From contig NZ_LKKK01000011.1 of assembly GCF_001446935.1 (NCBI RefSeq), forward strand, positions 62,001-126,000: 64,000 nt of DNA, read 5' to 3'. The stretch is from Pseudomonas sp. TTU2014-080ASC. Its GTDB lineage: Bacteria; Pseudomonadota; Gammaproteobacteria; Pseudomonadales; Pseudomonadaceae. Below the pieces are notes generated by a model, which saw nothing but the letters and a program-made list of their open reading frames with translations, was not told the origin of the DNA and searched no databases. Position 1 is the first letter of the stretch. Each line of letters begins with the position of its first letter. Shown here piece after piece: positions 57,240-64,000 of the stretch. The position numbers and the translations under genes are program-made.

Positions 57240-58421
57240 ATGTCCCGTATTGGAACCCCGTTGTCTCCAAGTGCAACCCGTGTACTGCTGTGTGGCTCGG
57301 GTGAGCTGGGTAAAGAAGTGGTGATTGAGCTTCAACGCCTTGGGGTGGAAGTGATTGCGGTTGACCGTTATGCCAACGCACCGGCCATGCAGGTTGCTCA
57401 TCGCAGCCACGTGATCAACATGCTGGACGGCGACGCCCTGCGTGCCGTGATCGAGCAGGAAAAACCGCATTACATCGTTCCTGAGATTGAAGCCATCGCC
57501 ACCGCCACGCTGGTTGAGCTGGAAAACGAAGGCTATACCGTGATCCCTAGCGCCCGTGCCGCACAGCTGACCATGAACCGTGAAGGTATCCGTCGCTTGG
57601 CTGCCGAAGAGCTGGGGCTGCCGACTTCGCCGTACCGTTTTGCCGATTCCTTTGAGGAGTGCAAGGCGGCGGTCGAGGCTATTGGCTTCCCGTGCCTGAT
57701 TAAGCCGATCATGAGCTCTTCAGGTAAAGGTCAGTCGGTTCTGAAAAGCATTGATGATCTGCAAACTGCCTGGGAGTACGCCCAGGCCGGTGGCCGTGCC
57801 GGTAAAGGCCGGGTGATCGTGGAAGGTTTTATCGATTTCGATTACGAAATCGCGCTGCTGACCGTGCGTCATGGCAGCGGCACCAGTTTCTGTGCGCCGG
57901 TCGGGCACCGTCAGGTCAAGGGCGACTACCAGGAATCCTGGCAGCCACAGCCGATGAGCCCGAAAGCGCAGGCTGAGGCCGAGCGCATTGCCTTGGCTGT
58001 AACAGGCGCGCTGGGTGGTCGTGGTCTGTTCGGTGTTGAGCTATTCGTCAAAGGCGATCAGGTGTGGTTCTGCGAAATCTCCCCGCGTCCGCACGACACC
58101 GGTCTGGTGACCCTGATTTCTCAGGATCTGTCCGAGTTCGCCCTGCATGCCCGCGCAATCCTTGGCTTGCCGATTCCGGTGATCCGTCAGTTCGGTCCAT
58201 CTGCATCGGCTGTGGTGCTGGTTGAGGGTGAATCCACGCAAGTCAGCTTCGGTAATCTCGGCGCAGCCTTGGCTGAGCCAGACACCATGCTGCGTTTGTT
58301 CGGCAAGCCAGAAGTCAGCGGCCAGCGCCGTATGGGCGTTGCACTGGCTCGTGACGAGTCGCTTGAGCTGGCGCGCGCTAAGGCAACCCGCGCCGCGCAA
58401 GCGGTTAACGTCGAGCTGTAA
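57240..58421 (+). CDS. purT: Formate-dependent GAR transformylase PurT
   Basis: 393-residue ATP-grasp enzyme that makes formylglycinamide ribonucleotide from formate, ATP and GAR, the folate-independent route for step three of purine synthesis. Features: [68 protein letters not shown] 57240 follows GAGGAATATCC. The window also encodes PurL, GuaB and GuaA from the same pathway, but dispersed. Confidence 0.97.
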   Translation: MSRIGTPLSPSATRVLLCGSGELGKEVVIELQRLGVEVIAVDRYANAPAMQVAHRSHVINMLDGDALRAVIEQEKPHYIVPEIEAIATATLVELENEGYTVIPSARAAQLTMNREGIRRLAAEELGLPTSPYRFADSFEECKAAVEAIGFPCLIKPIMSSSGKGQSVLKSIDDLQTAWEYAQAGGRAGKGRVIVEGFIDFDYEIALLTVRHGSGTSFCAPVGHRQVKGDYQESWQPQPMSPKAQAEAERIALAVTGALGGRGLFGVELFVKGDQVWFCEISPRPHDTGLVTLISQDLSEFALHARAILGLPIPVIRQFGPSASAVVLVEGESTQVSFGNLGAALAEPDTMLRLFGKPEVSGQRRMGVALARDESLELARAKATRAAQAVNVEL

Positions 58422-58438
58422 GGCGTTAGCTCCGTTCC

Positions 58439-59158
58439 GTGCGAACGTATGTCTGGTGGGCGAAGTTGTTGGTGCTGGCTCCGCTGGCTCTTCCTTTAGC
58501 CGTCTATACGCGTCGCACGGCACTGCGCCTGCCGCCTGCTGAAGGTCCGCAGACTGGTGTGGCGGGGGCTGAAAAGACTGGCGAGCCTTTGCGCTTGCTG
58601 GTGCTGGGCGAGTCAACGGTAGCCGGAGTTGGTGTCACTATCACCAGTTTCGCGTTGGCTGCGCAGTTGGCAGAGGCGTTGACTGCGCGCACTCAGCGCC
58701 CTGTTTGTTGGCGGGCGTGCGGTGAAAACGGGATCACCGTTGCGCAGGCCCGTTCACGACTTCTGCCAGAAGTGTTGGATCAGCCTACTGATTTGGCACT
58801 GCTGGTGTTCGGGGTCAATGACACCACCCATCTCACGTCTGTGCATCGTTGGGTTGCCGAACAGGCAGCGCTGGCCGAAGCGTTGCACGCTCGGGGCGTC
58901 AAGGTTGCTTTCAGTGGCGTGCCCCCTCTGCAGCATTTTTCGGCATTGCCATGGCTGCTGAGGTATCTACTTGGAGGGCGTGGTGCCTTGCTGGATACCG
59001 CGCTTAAACGGTTGGCCGGCAGGCTGGGTGTGCGCCATATGCCGATTCAGCTGGAGTTCTCTCAGGCTTATTTAGCTGAGGATGGCTTTCACCCGTCGGC
59101 GCTTGGTTATCGCGTGTGGGCGCAGAATCTGGCTGAAAGGATGTCCGAGGACGTGTAA
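58439..59158 (+). CDS. SGNH/GDSL-family hydrolase
   Basis: 239 residues. A hydrophobic N-terminus (about 5-22, YVWWAKLLVLAPLALPLAVY) may be a membrane anchor or signal. The SGNH blocks are LGESTVAGVG (nucleophile Ser), GENG, FGVNDTTH (Asn) and DGFHPSALGY (Asp and His). It is an esterase or lipase of unknown substrate. Start GTG 58439 with a poor ribosome-binding site. It runs 17 bp after purT. Confidence 0.85.
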   Translation: MRTYVWWAKLLVLAPLALPLAVYTRRTALRLPPAEGPQTGVAGAEKTGEPLRLLVLGESTVAGVGVTITSFALAAQLAEALTARTQRPVCWRACGENGITVAQARSRLLPEVLDQPTDLALLVFGVNDTTHLTSVHRWVAEQAALAEALHARGVKVAFSGVPPLQHFSALPWLLRYLLGGRGALLDTALKRLAGRLGVRHMPIQLEFSQAYLAEDGFHPSALGYRVWAQNLAERMSEDV

Positions 59159-59168
59159 GTGGGGAAGT

Positions 59169-59185
59169 GGCGGGCAGCGCCCGCC
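59169..59185. terminator. GC-rich hairpin between convergent genes
   Basis: GGCGGGC (59169-59175), loop AGC, GCCCGCC (59179-59185), between the ends of the SGNH gene and ypjD. There is no T-run on either strand, so it is only a possible terminator. Confidence 0.35.
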
Positions 59186-59191
59186 CTTGAC

Positions 59192-59992
59192 TCAGACGTG
59201 CAGGATAAATTCGCGAACCAGCTTGCTGCCGAAATAAGCCAGCATCAGCAGGCAGAAGCCAATCAGTGTCCAGCGAATAGCCTTGTGACCGCGCCAGCCT
59301 AGTTGATGGCGGCCCCACAGCAGTACAGCAAACAGAACCCAAGCGAAGCAGGAGAAGAAGGTCTTGTGCGCCAGATGCTGGGCAAACAGGTCGCTGACAA
59401 ACAGCGCGCCGGATAGCAATGACAGCGACAGCAGAATCCAGCCCGCCCATAAAAAGCCGAACAGCAGACTCTCCATGGTTTGCAGGGGAGGGAAGTTTTT
59501 GATCAGGCGCGACGGATGCTTATGTTTGAGCTGATAGTCCTGCAGTAACACCAGCAGTGATTGGAATACGGCAATGGTCAATAGCCCATAAGCTGTAATC
59601 GAGAGCAGGATGTGGGCGAGAATTCCCGGCTCCTCATCAATCAGCTGGGTTGTACCTACTGGCATGAATTGGGCGGAAAGAACGGTTAGCAGTCCCAGCG
59701 GGAACATCAATACCAGCAGGTTTTCCACGGGGATTCTGGAGCATGCCAGCAGAGTAATGAGAATCATCGCAGCGGCAATCAGGCTGGCTGCGTTGAAAAA
59801 GTCCAGTGACAGGCTGTTACCAGCAAACATCTGCATCGACAGGCTGCCTGCGTGCAGCAACAGCGCAAGGATACCGACTGAGATCAGCAAGGGTTTATTG
59901 ATCGGCTTGCCTTGTTTCAAGTGCAGGCCCTGGTAAATGGTCGCGCCGGCATAAAGGCAAGCGGAGGCGAGGCTAGGAAGCAGAGAATCCAT
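59192..59992 (-). CDS. ypjD: CcsA-type inner-membrane protein YpjD
   Basis: 266 residues with about eight hydrophobic segments spread over the whole length. It belongs to the cytochrome-c-assembly (CcmC/CcsA-like) superfamily as the YpjD branch, next to ffh as in many proteobacteria. In Pseudomonas and relatives this branch has been tied to Mg/Co tolerance (CorB/CorE-like names) and its function is not firmly fixed. Conserved histidines (for example HAGS, ILAHILLS, AHKTFFS) could bind haem. ATG 59992, divergent from ffh. Confidence 0.85.
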   Translation of the reverse strand: MDSLLPSLASACLYAGATIYQGLHLKQGKPINKPLLISVGILALLLHAGSLSMQMFAGNSLSLDFFNAASLIAAAMILITLLACSRIPVENLLVLMFPLGLLTVLSAQFMPVGTTQLIDEEPGILAHILLSITAYGLLTIAVFQSLLVLLQDYQLKHKHPSRLIKNFPPLQTMESLLFGFLWAGWILLSLSLLSGALFVSDLFAQHLAHKTFFSCFAWVLFAVLLWGRHQLGWRGHKAIRWTLIGFCLLMLAYFGSKLVREFILHV

Positions 59993-60088
59993 AAATCGTA
60001 ATCTGACAAACCTGAAAAGAAATCAGTGTGGCATACAACGCAAGTCTCACGAAAGCGTCAGGCGGTGTCCGATGTCACGAGTCTTCGC

Positions 60089-60094
60089 TATAAT
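60089..60094 (+). promoter_or_regulatory. -10 box of the ffh promoter
   Basis: A perfect TATAAT at 60089-60094, 54 bp upstream of the ffh start. The -35 region at 17 bp (TGTCCG) is weak, so the assignment rests mostly on the -10. Confidence 0.4.
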
Positions 60095-60148
60095 CCGCGA
60101 CCTGTTGCAAGCCCACCCTCGGCTCCGGAGAGTCTGAAAGGAACGCGC

Positions 60149-61522
60149 ATGTTCGAAAATTTAACTGACCGCCTCTCGCAGACCCTGCGAAATGTAACTG
60201 GCAAAGCCAAACTCAGCGAAGACAACATCAAGGATACGCTACGCGAAGTGCGCATGGCCTTGCTGGAAGCTGACGTTGCTCTGCCTGTGGTCAAGGACTT
60301 TGTTAATAAGGTCAAAGAGCGTGCCGTCGGCACTGAAGTGTCGAAAAGCCTGACGCCTGGTCAGGCGTTCGTGAAGATCGTCCGTGCCGAGCTTGAAGAG
60401 CTGATGGGCGCAGCTAACGAAGATCTCGCGTTGAATGCGGCACCACCAGCTGTTGTACTGATGGCAGGCCTGCAGGGTGCAGGTAAGACCACCACAGTAG
60501 GCAAGCTGGCCCGCTTCCTGAAAGAACGCAAAAAGAAGTCCGTACTGGTGGTGTCGGCTGACGTTTACCGTCCGGCTGCGATTAAACAGCTCGAAACCTT
60601 GGCTGGCGAAGTTGGCGTAACCTTCTTCCCGTCTGATATCAGTCAGAAGCCGGTGGCGATCGCTGAGGCGGCAATCCGCGAAGCCAAGCTCAAGTTCATT
60701 GATGTGGTGTTGGTCGATACCGCAGGTCGTCTGGCCATTGATGCCGATATGATGGCTGAAATTCAGGCACTGCATGCGGCTATCAAACCTGTCGAAACCT
60801 TGTTTGTGGTTGATGCCATGACCGGCCAGGACGCCGCCAATACGGCTAAGGCGTTCAACGATGCGCTGCCGCTGACGGGTGTGGTGCTGACTAAGGTCGA
60901 CGGTGATGCCCGTGGCGGTGCGGCACTGTCTGTGCGCCACATCACTGGCAAACCGATCAAATTCATTGGTATGGGCGAGAAAAGCGAAGCGCTTGATCCG
61001 TTCCATCCGGACCGTATCGCCTCTCGCATCCTTGGTATGGGGGACGTGCTCAGCTTGATTGAGCAGGCCGAGCAGACCCTGGATCGTGAAAAAGCCGAGA
61101 AGCTCACGAAAAAACTGAAGAAGGGTAAAGGCTTCGATCTTGAAGACTTCCGCGACCAGCTTCAGCAAATGAAAAACATGGGTGGCCTCGGCGGGCTCAT
61201 GGACAAACTGCCCCAACTGGGCGGCATGAATCTGGCGCAAATGGGTAATGCCCAAGGTGCGGCAGAGAAACAATTCAAACAAATGGAAGCCATCATCAAC
61301 TCGATGACTCCGGCTGAGCGTCGCGATCCCGACATCATTAGCGGTTCGCGCAAGCGCCGAATTGCCATGGGTTCGGGGACTCAAGTGCAGGATATCGGTC
61401 GCTTGATCAAGCAGCACAAGCAGATGCAGAAGATGATGAAGAAATTCACTGCCAAAGGTGGCATGGCCAAAATGATGCGCGGCATGGCTGGAATGATGCC
61501 GGGTGGTATGCCCAAGCTGTAA
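60149..61522 (+). CDS. ffh: Signal recognition particle protein Ffh
   Basis: 457 residues. N domain, GTPase G domain ([15 protein letters not shown] near residue 107; [15 protein letters not shown]) and the methionine-rich M domain ([20 protein letters not shown] and a final [15 protein letters not shown]) that binds 4.5S RNA and signal peptides. It targets membrane proteins co-translationally. ATG 60149 follows GAAAGGAACG; the in-frame start at 60026 lies before the promoter. Upstream of rpsP in the usual order. Confidence 0.97.
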   Translation: MFENLTDRLSQTLRNVTGKAKLSEDNIKDTLREVRMALLEADVALPVVKDFVNKVKERAVGTEVSKSLTPGQAFVKIVRAELEELMGAANEDLALNAAPPAVVLMAGLQGAGKTTTVGKLARFLKERKKKSVLVVSADVYRPAAIKQLETLAGEVGVTFFPSDISQKPVAIAEAAIREAKLKFIDVVLVDTAGRLAIDADMMAEIQALHAAIKPVETLFVVDAMTGQDAANTAKAFNDALPLTGVVLTKVDGDARGGAALSVRHITGKPIKFIGMGEKSEALDPFHPDRIASRILGMGDVLSLIEQAEQTLDREKAEKLTKKLKKGKGFDLEDFRDQLQQMKNMGGLGGLMDKLPQLGGMNLAQMGNAQGAAEKQFKQMEAIINSMTPAERRDPDIISGSRKRRIAMGSGTQVQDIGRLIKQHKQMQKMMKKFTAKGGMAKMMRGMAGMMPGGMPKL

Positions 61523-61591
61523 CTGGCAGTAATACGGGTTGCTGCTGTGATGTGGTGCACGCCACTTCACGGTTGCAGCCTGCATATCGCG

Positions 61592-61637
61592 GGGCTTTTA
61601 AAAAGAGATTTGCAAAAGCCCGGATAATCCTTAGAAT
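61592..61637 (+). promoter_or_regulatory. rpsP promoter with upstream hairpin
   Basis: TTGCAA (61610-61615), 16-bp spacer, TAGAAT (61632-61637), 74 bp before rpsP. The -35 overlaps the right arm of GGGCTTTT / AAAAGCCC (61592-61620), a perfect 8-bp inverted repeat that may terminate ffh transcription or regulate this promoter. Confidence 0.5.
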
Positions 61638-61710
61638 ATGCGGCCTTTCGGGCCTAGCGCCCTATGCTTGCATTTTTGTTTTGCAGCAACGACTACAGGA
61701 ACGAAGTTCA

Positions 61711-61962
61711 ATGGTAACCATCCGTCTTGCCCGTGGCGGCTCTAAAAAGCGCCCATTTTACCACCTGACCGTGACCAACAGCCGCAATGCGCGCGATGGT
61801 CGCTTTGTAGAGCGCATCGGTTTCTTCAACCCGATCGCTTCGGGTGCAGAAGTTAAGCTGTCCGTAAACCAAGAGCGCGCTGCTTACTGGCTGAGCCAGG
61901 GTGCACAGCCGTCTGAGCGTGTTGCTCAGCTGCTCAAGGAAGCTGCTAAGGCTGCTGCCTAA
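61711..61962 (+). CDS. rpsP: 30S ribosomal protein S16
   Basis: 83 residues, starting [20 protein letters not shown] and including [17 protein letters not shown]. An essential 30S subunit assembly protein. AGGA lies 11 bp upstream of ATG 61711. First gene of the rpsP-rimM-trmD-rplS operon. Confidence 0.98.
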   Translation: MVTIRLARGGSKKRPFYHLTVTNSRNARDGRFVERIGFFNPIASGAEVKLSVNQERAAYWLSQGAQPSERVAQLLKEAAKAAA

Positions 61963-61967
61963 GCATT

Positions 61968-62504
61968 ATGAGCATGACGCCAGCTCCCGCTGAGGAACTC
62001 GTAGTCCTCGGCAAGATTGTTTCGGTGTATGGCGTGAAAGGTGGCGTGAAGGTGTACTCCTTTACTGAACCTTTGACTAACGTGCTCAATTACCCTCGCT
62101 GGACGCTTAGGCGTGAAGGCGAGGTTAAGCAAGTTGAGTTGGCCAGTGGACGTTTGCACGGCAAAGTCCTGGTAGCCACGCTGAAGGGCCTTGATGATCG
62201 CGAAGTGGCTCGTACCTTCGCCGGATTTGAGATTTGTGTACCCCGCAGTGAGCTGCCGGATCTGAGCGACGGCGACTACTACTGGTATCAGTTGGAAGGT
62301 CTTAAGGTCATCAATCAAGACGGGCAGCTGCTCGGCAAAGTTGATCATCTGTTTGAGACCGGTGCCAACGATGTAATGGTGGTTAAGCCTTGCATCGACA
62401 GTTTGGATGATCGTGAGCGCTTATTGCCCTATACCGAGCAATGTGTGTTGTCGATTGATCTTGCTGCCGGCGAAATGCGGGTTGACTGGGATGCGGACTT
62501 CTAA
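61968..62504 (+). CDS. rimM: Ribosome maturation factor RimM
   Basis: 178 residues. N-terminal beta-barrel ([21 protein letters not shown]) and C-terminal PRC-barrel ([30 protein letters not shown]). It binds S19 and assists 16S 3'-domain maturation. ATG 61968, five bases after rpsP. Confidence 0.97.
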   Translation: MSMTPAPAEELVVLGKIVSVYGVKGGVKVYSFTEPLTNVLNYPRWTLRREGEVKQVELASGRLHGKVLVATLKGLDDREVARTFAGFEICVPRSELPDLSDGDYYWYQLEGLKVINQDGQLLGKVDHLFETGANDVMVVKPCIDSLDDRERLLPYTEQCVLSIDLAAGEMRVDWDADF

Positions 62505-62509
62505 GCCTG

Positions 62510-63262
62510 ATGGCCAATTTGCGCGTTGAAGTCATTACGCTGTTCCCGGAAATGTTTGCCGCCATTAGTGAATATGGCATCACCAGCCGGGCGGTGAAGC
62601 AGGAGCTGTTACAGCTGACCTGCTGGAATCCGCGCAGCCACACCACTGACCGTCACCACACTGTGGATGATCGGCCCTTTGGTGGTGGCCCAGGGATGGT
62701 GATGAAGATCAAGCCGCTTGAAGATGCTCTGCTTGATGCAAAGCAGGCTGCAGGTGGTGCGGCAAAGGTAATTTACCTGTCGCCGCAAGGTCGCCAGCTG
62801 ACACAGTCAGCCGTACGCGAACTGGCTAATGAGAGTGCCTTAATTCTCATTGCAGGCCGCTACGAAGGCATTGATGAGCGTTTCATTGAGACGTACGTCG
62901 ATGAAGAATGGTCGATCGGGGATTACGTCCTGTCCGGCGGTGAGCTTCCGGCCATGGTCCTGATCGACGCGGTAACGCGCCTATTGCCTGGTGCATTGGG
63001 TCATGCCGATTCAGCCGAGGAGGACTCCTTTACGGATGGACTGCTCGACTGCCCGCACTACACCCGACCTGAGGTGTACGAGGGAAAACGTGTTCCTCAA
63101 GTGTTGCTTAGTGGCAACCATGAACACATCCGGCGTTGGCGTTTACAGCAGTCCTTAGGTAGGACCTGGGAACGTCGCGCTGATCTTCTGGATAGCCGCT
63201 CGCTTTCTGGAGAAGAGAAGAAGCTGCTGGAGGAATACATCCGCCAGCGGGACGATAGTTAA
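62510..63262 (+). CDS. trmD: tRNA (guanine-N1-)-methyltransferase TrmD
   Basis: 250-residue SPOUT enzyme methylating G37 next to the anticodon to prevent +1 frameshifts. Conserved [33 protein letters not shown] and [14 protein letters not shown] (the trefoil-knot SAM site). ATG 62510, five bases after rimM. Confidence 0.98.
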   Translation: MANLRVEVITLFPEMFAAISEYGITSRAVKQELLQLTCWNPRSHTTDRHHTVDDRPFGGGPGMVMKIKPLEDALLDAKQAAGGAAKVIYLSPQGRQLTQSAVRELANESALILIAGRYEGIDERFIETYVDEEWSIGDYVLSGGELPAMVLIDAVTRLLPGALGHADSAEEDSFTDGLLDCPHYTRPEVYEGKRVPQVLLSGNHEHIRRWRLQQSLGRTWERRADLLDSRSLSGEEKKLLEEYIRQRDDS

Positions 63263-63302
63263 CGTATCGATGACCGGCTAAGGCCTGTCTTAGGAGCGCA
63301 GC

Positions 63303-63653
63303 ATGACCAACAAGATTATTCAGCAGATCGAAGCTGAACAGATGAACAAAGAAATCCCGGCTTTTGCTCCGGGTGACACCGTAATCGTTCAGGTTAAAGT
63401 GAAAGAAGGCGACCGTCAGCGTCTGCAGGCTTTCGAAGGTGTTGTTATTGGCAAGCGCAACCGTGGCCTGAACAGTGCGTTCACTGTTCGTAAAATCTCC
63501 AACGGTGTTGGCGTTGAGCGTACTTTCCAGACTTACAGCCCGCTGGTTGACAGCCTGACTGTTAAGCGTCGCGGTGACGTACGTAAAGCCAAGCTGTACT
63601 ACCTGCGTGACCTGTCTGGTAAGGCAGCTCGCATCAAGGAAAAACTGAACTAA
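63303..63653 (+). CDS. rplS: 50S ribosomal protein L19
   Basis: 116 residues, starting [20 protein letters not shown] with [21 protein letters not shown]. It lies at the 30S-50S interface. ATG follows TAGGAGCGCAGC. A terminator follows. Confidence 0.98.
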   Translation: MTNKIIQQIEAEQMNKEIPAFAPGDTVIVQVKVKEGDRQRLQAFEGVVIGKRNRGLNSAFTVRKISNGVGVERTFQTYSPLVDSLTVKRRGDVRKAKLYYLRDLSGKAARIKEKLN

Positions 63654-63668
63654 GTTCAGTCTTCCGAC

Positions 63669-63694
63669 AAAAAGCAGCCTACGGGCTGCTTTTT
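63669..63694 (+). terminator. Rho-independent terminator after rplS
   Basis: A5 + GCAGCC (63669-63679), loop TACG, GGCTGC + T5 (63684-63694). It closes the rpsP-rimM-trmD-rplS operon. Confidence 0.9.
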
Positions 63695-63790
63695 GCGTTT
63701 CTGGGCGGTGGAAATCTAGTCGTGGACTTGGCTGCCGTATCAACTGTTTGGCGGGCAGGGAAGGTCGCACGACTTATCAGGTGTAATGCA

Positions 63791-64000
63791 ATGACCCCAA
63801 GAGAGCAGGAAATTCAGCGCCGCTGTGCGCTGTCTGAAACCCGTGTCACTAAGGCAGTTTTTCCGCCGACGACCAATCACCACAACACCTTATTTGGCGG
63901 GACCGCGCTGGCCTGGATGGACGAGGTGTCCTTTATTGCTGCAACCCGTTTCTGTCGCCTGCCTCTGGTTACGGTTTCTTCGGACAGAATTGACTTCAAG
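63791..64000 (+). CDS. Acyl-CoA thioesterase, hotdog fold (3' end missing)
   Basis: 70 codons are visible and the frame is open at the window end. The sequence opens MTPREQEIQRRCALSETRVT and includes NHHNTLFGGTALAWMDEVSF, the YciA/BFIT-type hotdog motif with the catalytic Asp region. It probably hydrolyses acyl-CoA. A homologous gene follows rplS in other pseudomonads. No stop codon is seen, so the C-terminus cannot be assessed. Confidence 0.85.
   Translation, partial: MTPREQEIQRRCALSETRVTKAVFPPTTNHHNTLFGGTALAWMDEVSFIAATRFCRLPLVTVSSDRIDFK

Noticed and set aside
60239..61585. 448-codon minus-strand ORF antisense to ffh
   Set aside because: Shadow ORF; ffh is unambiguous on the plus strand.

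Overview
The window is a chromosomal housekeeping segment of a gammaproteobacterium, almost certainly Pseudomonas in the broad sense. The evidence is gene content and order: yajC-secD-secF, suhB / trmJ-cysE, a full iscR-to-iscX operon, ndk-rlmN-pilF-rodZ-ispG-hisS-yfgM-bamB-der, leuA, xseA, guaB-guaA, multicopper oxidase-tadA-mltF/purL, the nagE-nagF-nagB-nagA-nagR cluster, purT and ffh/rpsP-rimM-trmD-rplS. This succession is the one known from Pseudomonas genomes. Base composition is moderate for the genus. I see no rRNA, tRNA, prophage, insertion sequence, integron or CRISPR array.

Layout. (1) 1-3.2 kb: Sec translocon accessory genes. (2) 3.2-6.3 kb: glycine-zipper envelope protein, suhB, and divergent trmJ-cysE. 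(3) 6.4-12 kb: Isc iron-sulfur assembly operon behind a recognisable IscR-type promoter/operator. (4) 12-21.3 kb: ndk, rRNA/tRNA methylation, type IV pilus pilotin, cell shape, isoprenoid synthesis, histidyl-tRNA synthetase, outer-membrane assembly and the GTPase Der. (5) 21.4-25.1 kb: aminotransferase plus omega-amidase pair, an unrecognised AT-richer membrane protein, and an alcohol dehydrogenase. (6) 25.2-31.6 kb: leuA with a previously unlisted leucine-rich leader peptide, a YbdG-like channel, an M23 peptidase, xseA and a zinc-ribbon protein of unknown function. (7) 31.6-42.2 kb: guaB-guaA, then an apparently accessory block (periplasmic GH1 enzyme, a 460-bp non-coding interval with nested inverted repeats, cfa, LysE-type exporter), then multicopper oxidase-tadA and mltF. 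(8) 42.3-47.2 kb: purL and three small genes. (9) 47.2-54.5 kb: an N-acetylglucosamine operon in which one regulator, a PTS permease, an EIIA-HPr-EI fusion, a deaminase and a deacetylase make a self-contained uptake-to-glycolysis route. (10) 54.6-59.2 kb: L,D-transpeptidase-like protein, two Nudix enzymes, a gamma-carbonic-anhydrase-like protein, DUF1289, purT and an SGNH esterase. (11) 59.2-64 kb: ypjD, ffh and the rpsP-rimM-trmD-rplS operon, ending in a thioesterase cut by the window edge.

Most of the window is ordinary core genome. The points that merit a second look are the leuA leader peptide (minus strand 26998-27075), the non-coding interval before cfa, an 11-bp-phased triple repeat upstream of nagR, a second EIIB domain in NagE that has lost its phosphorylated cysteine, the unrecognised membrane protein at 23548-23988, and the altered acid/base motif of the GH1 enzyme. 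I found no convincing wholly new multi-gene system.
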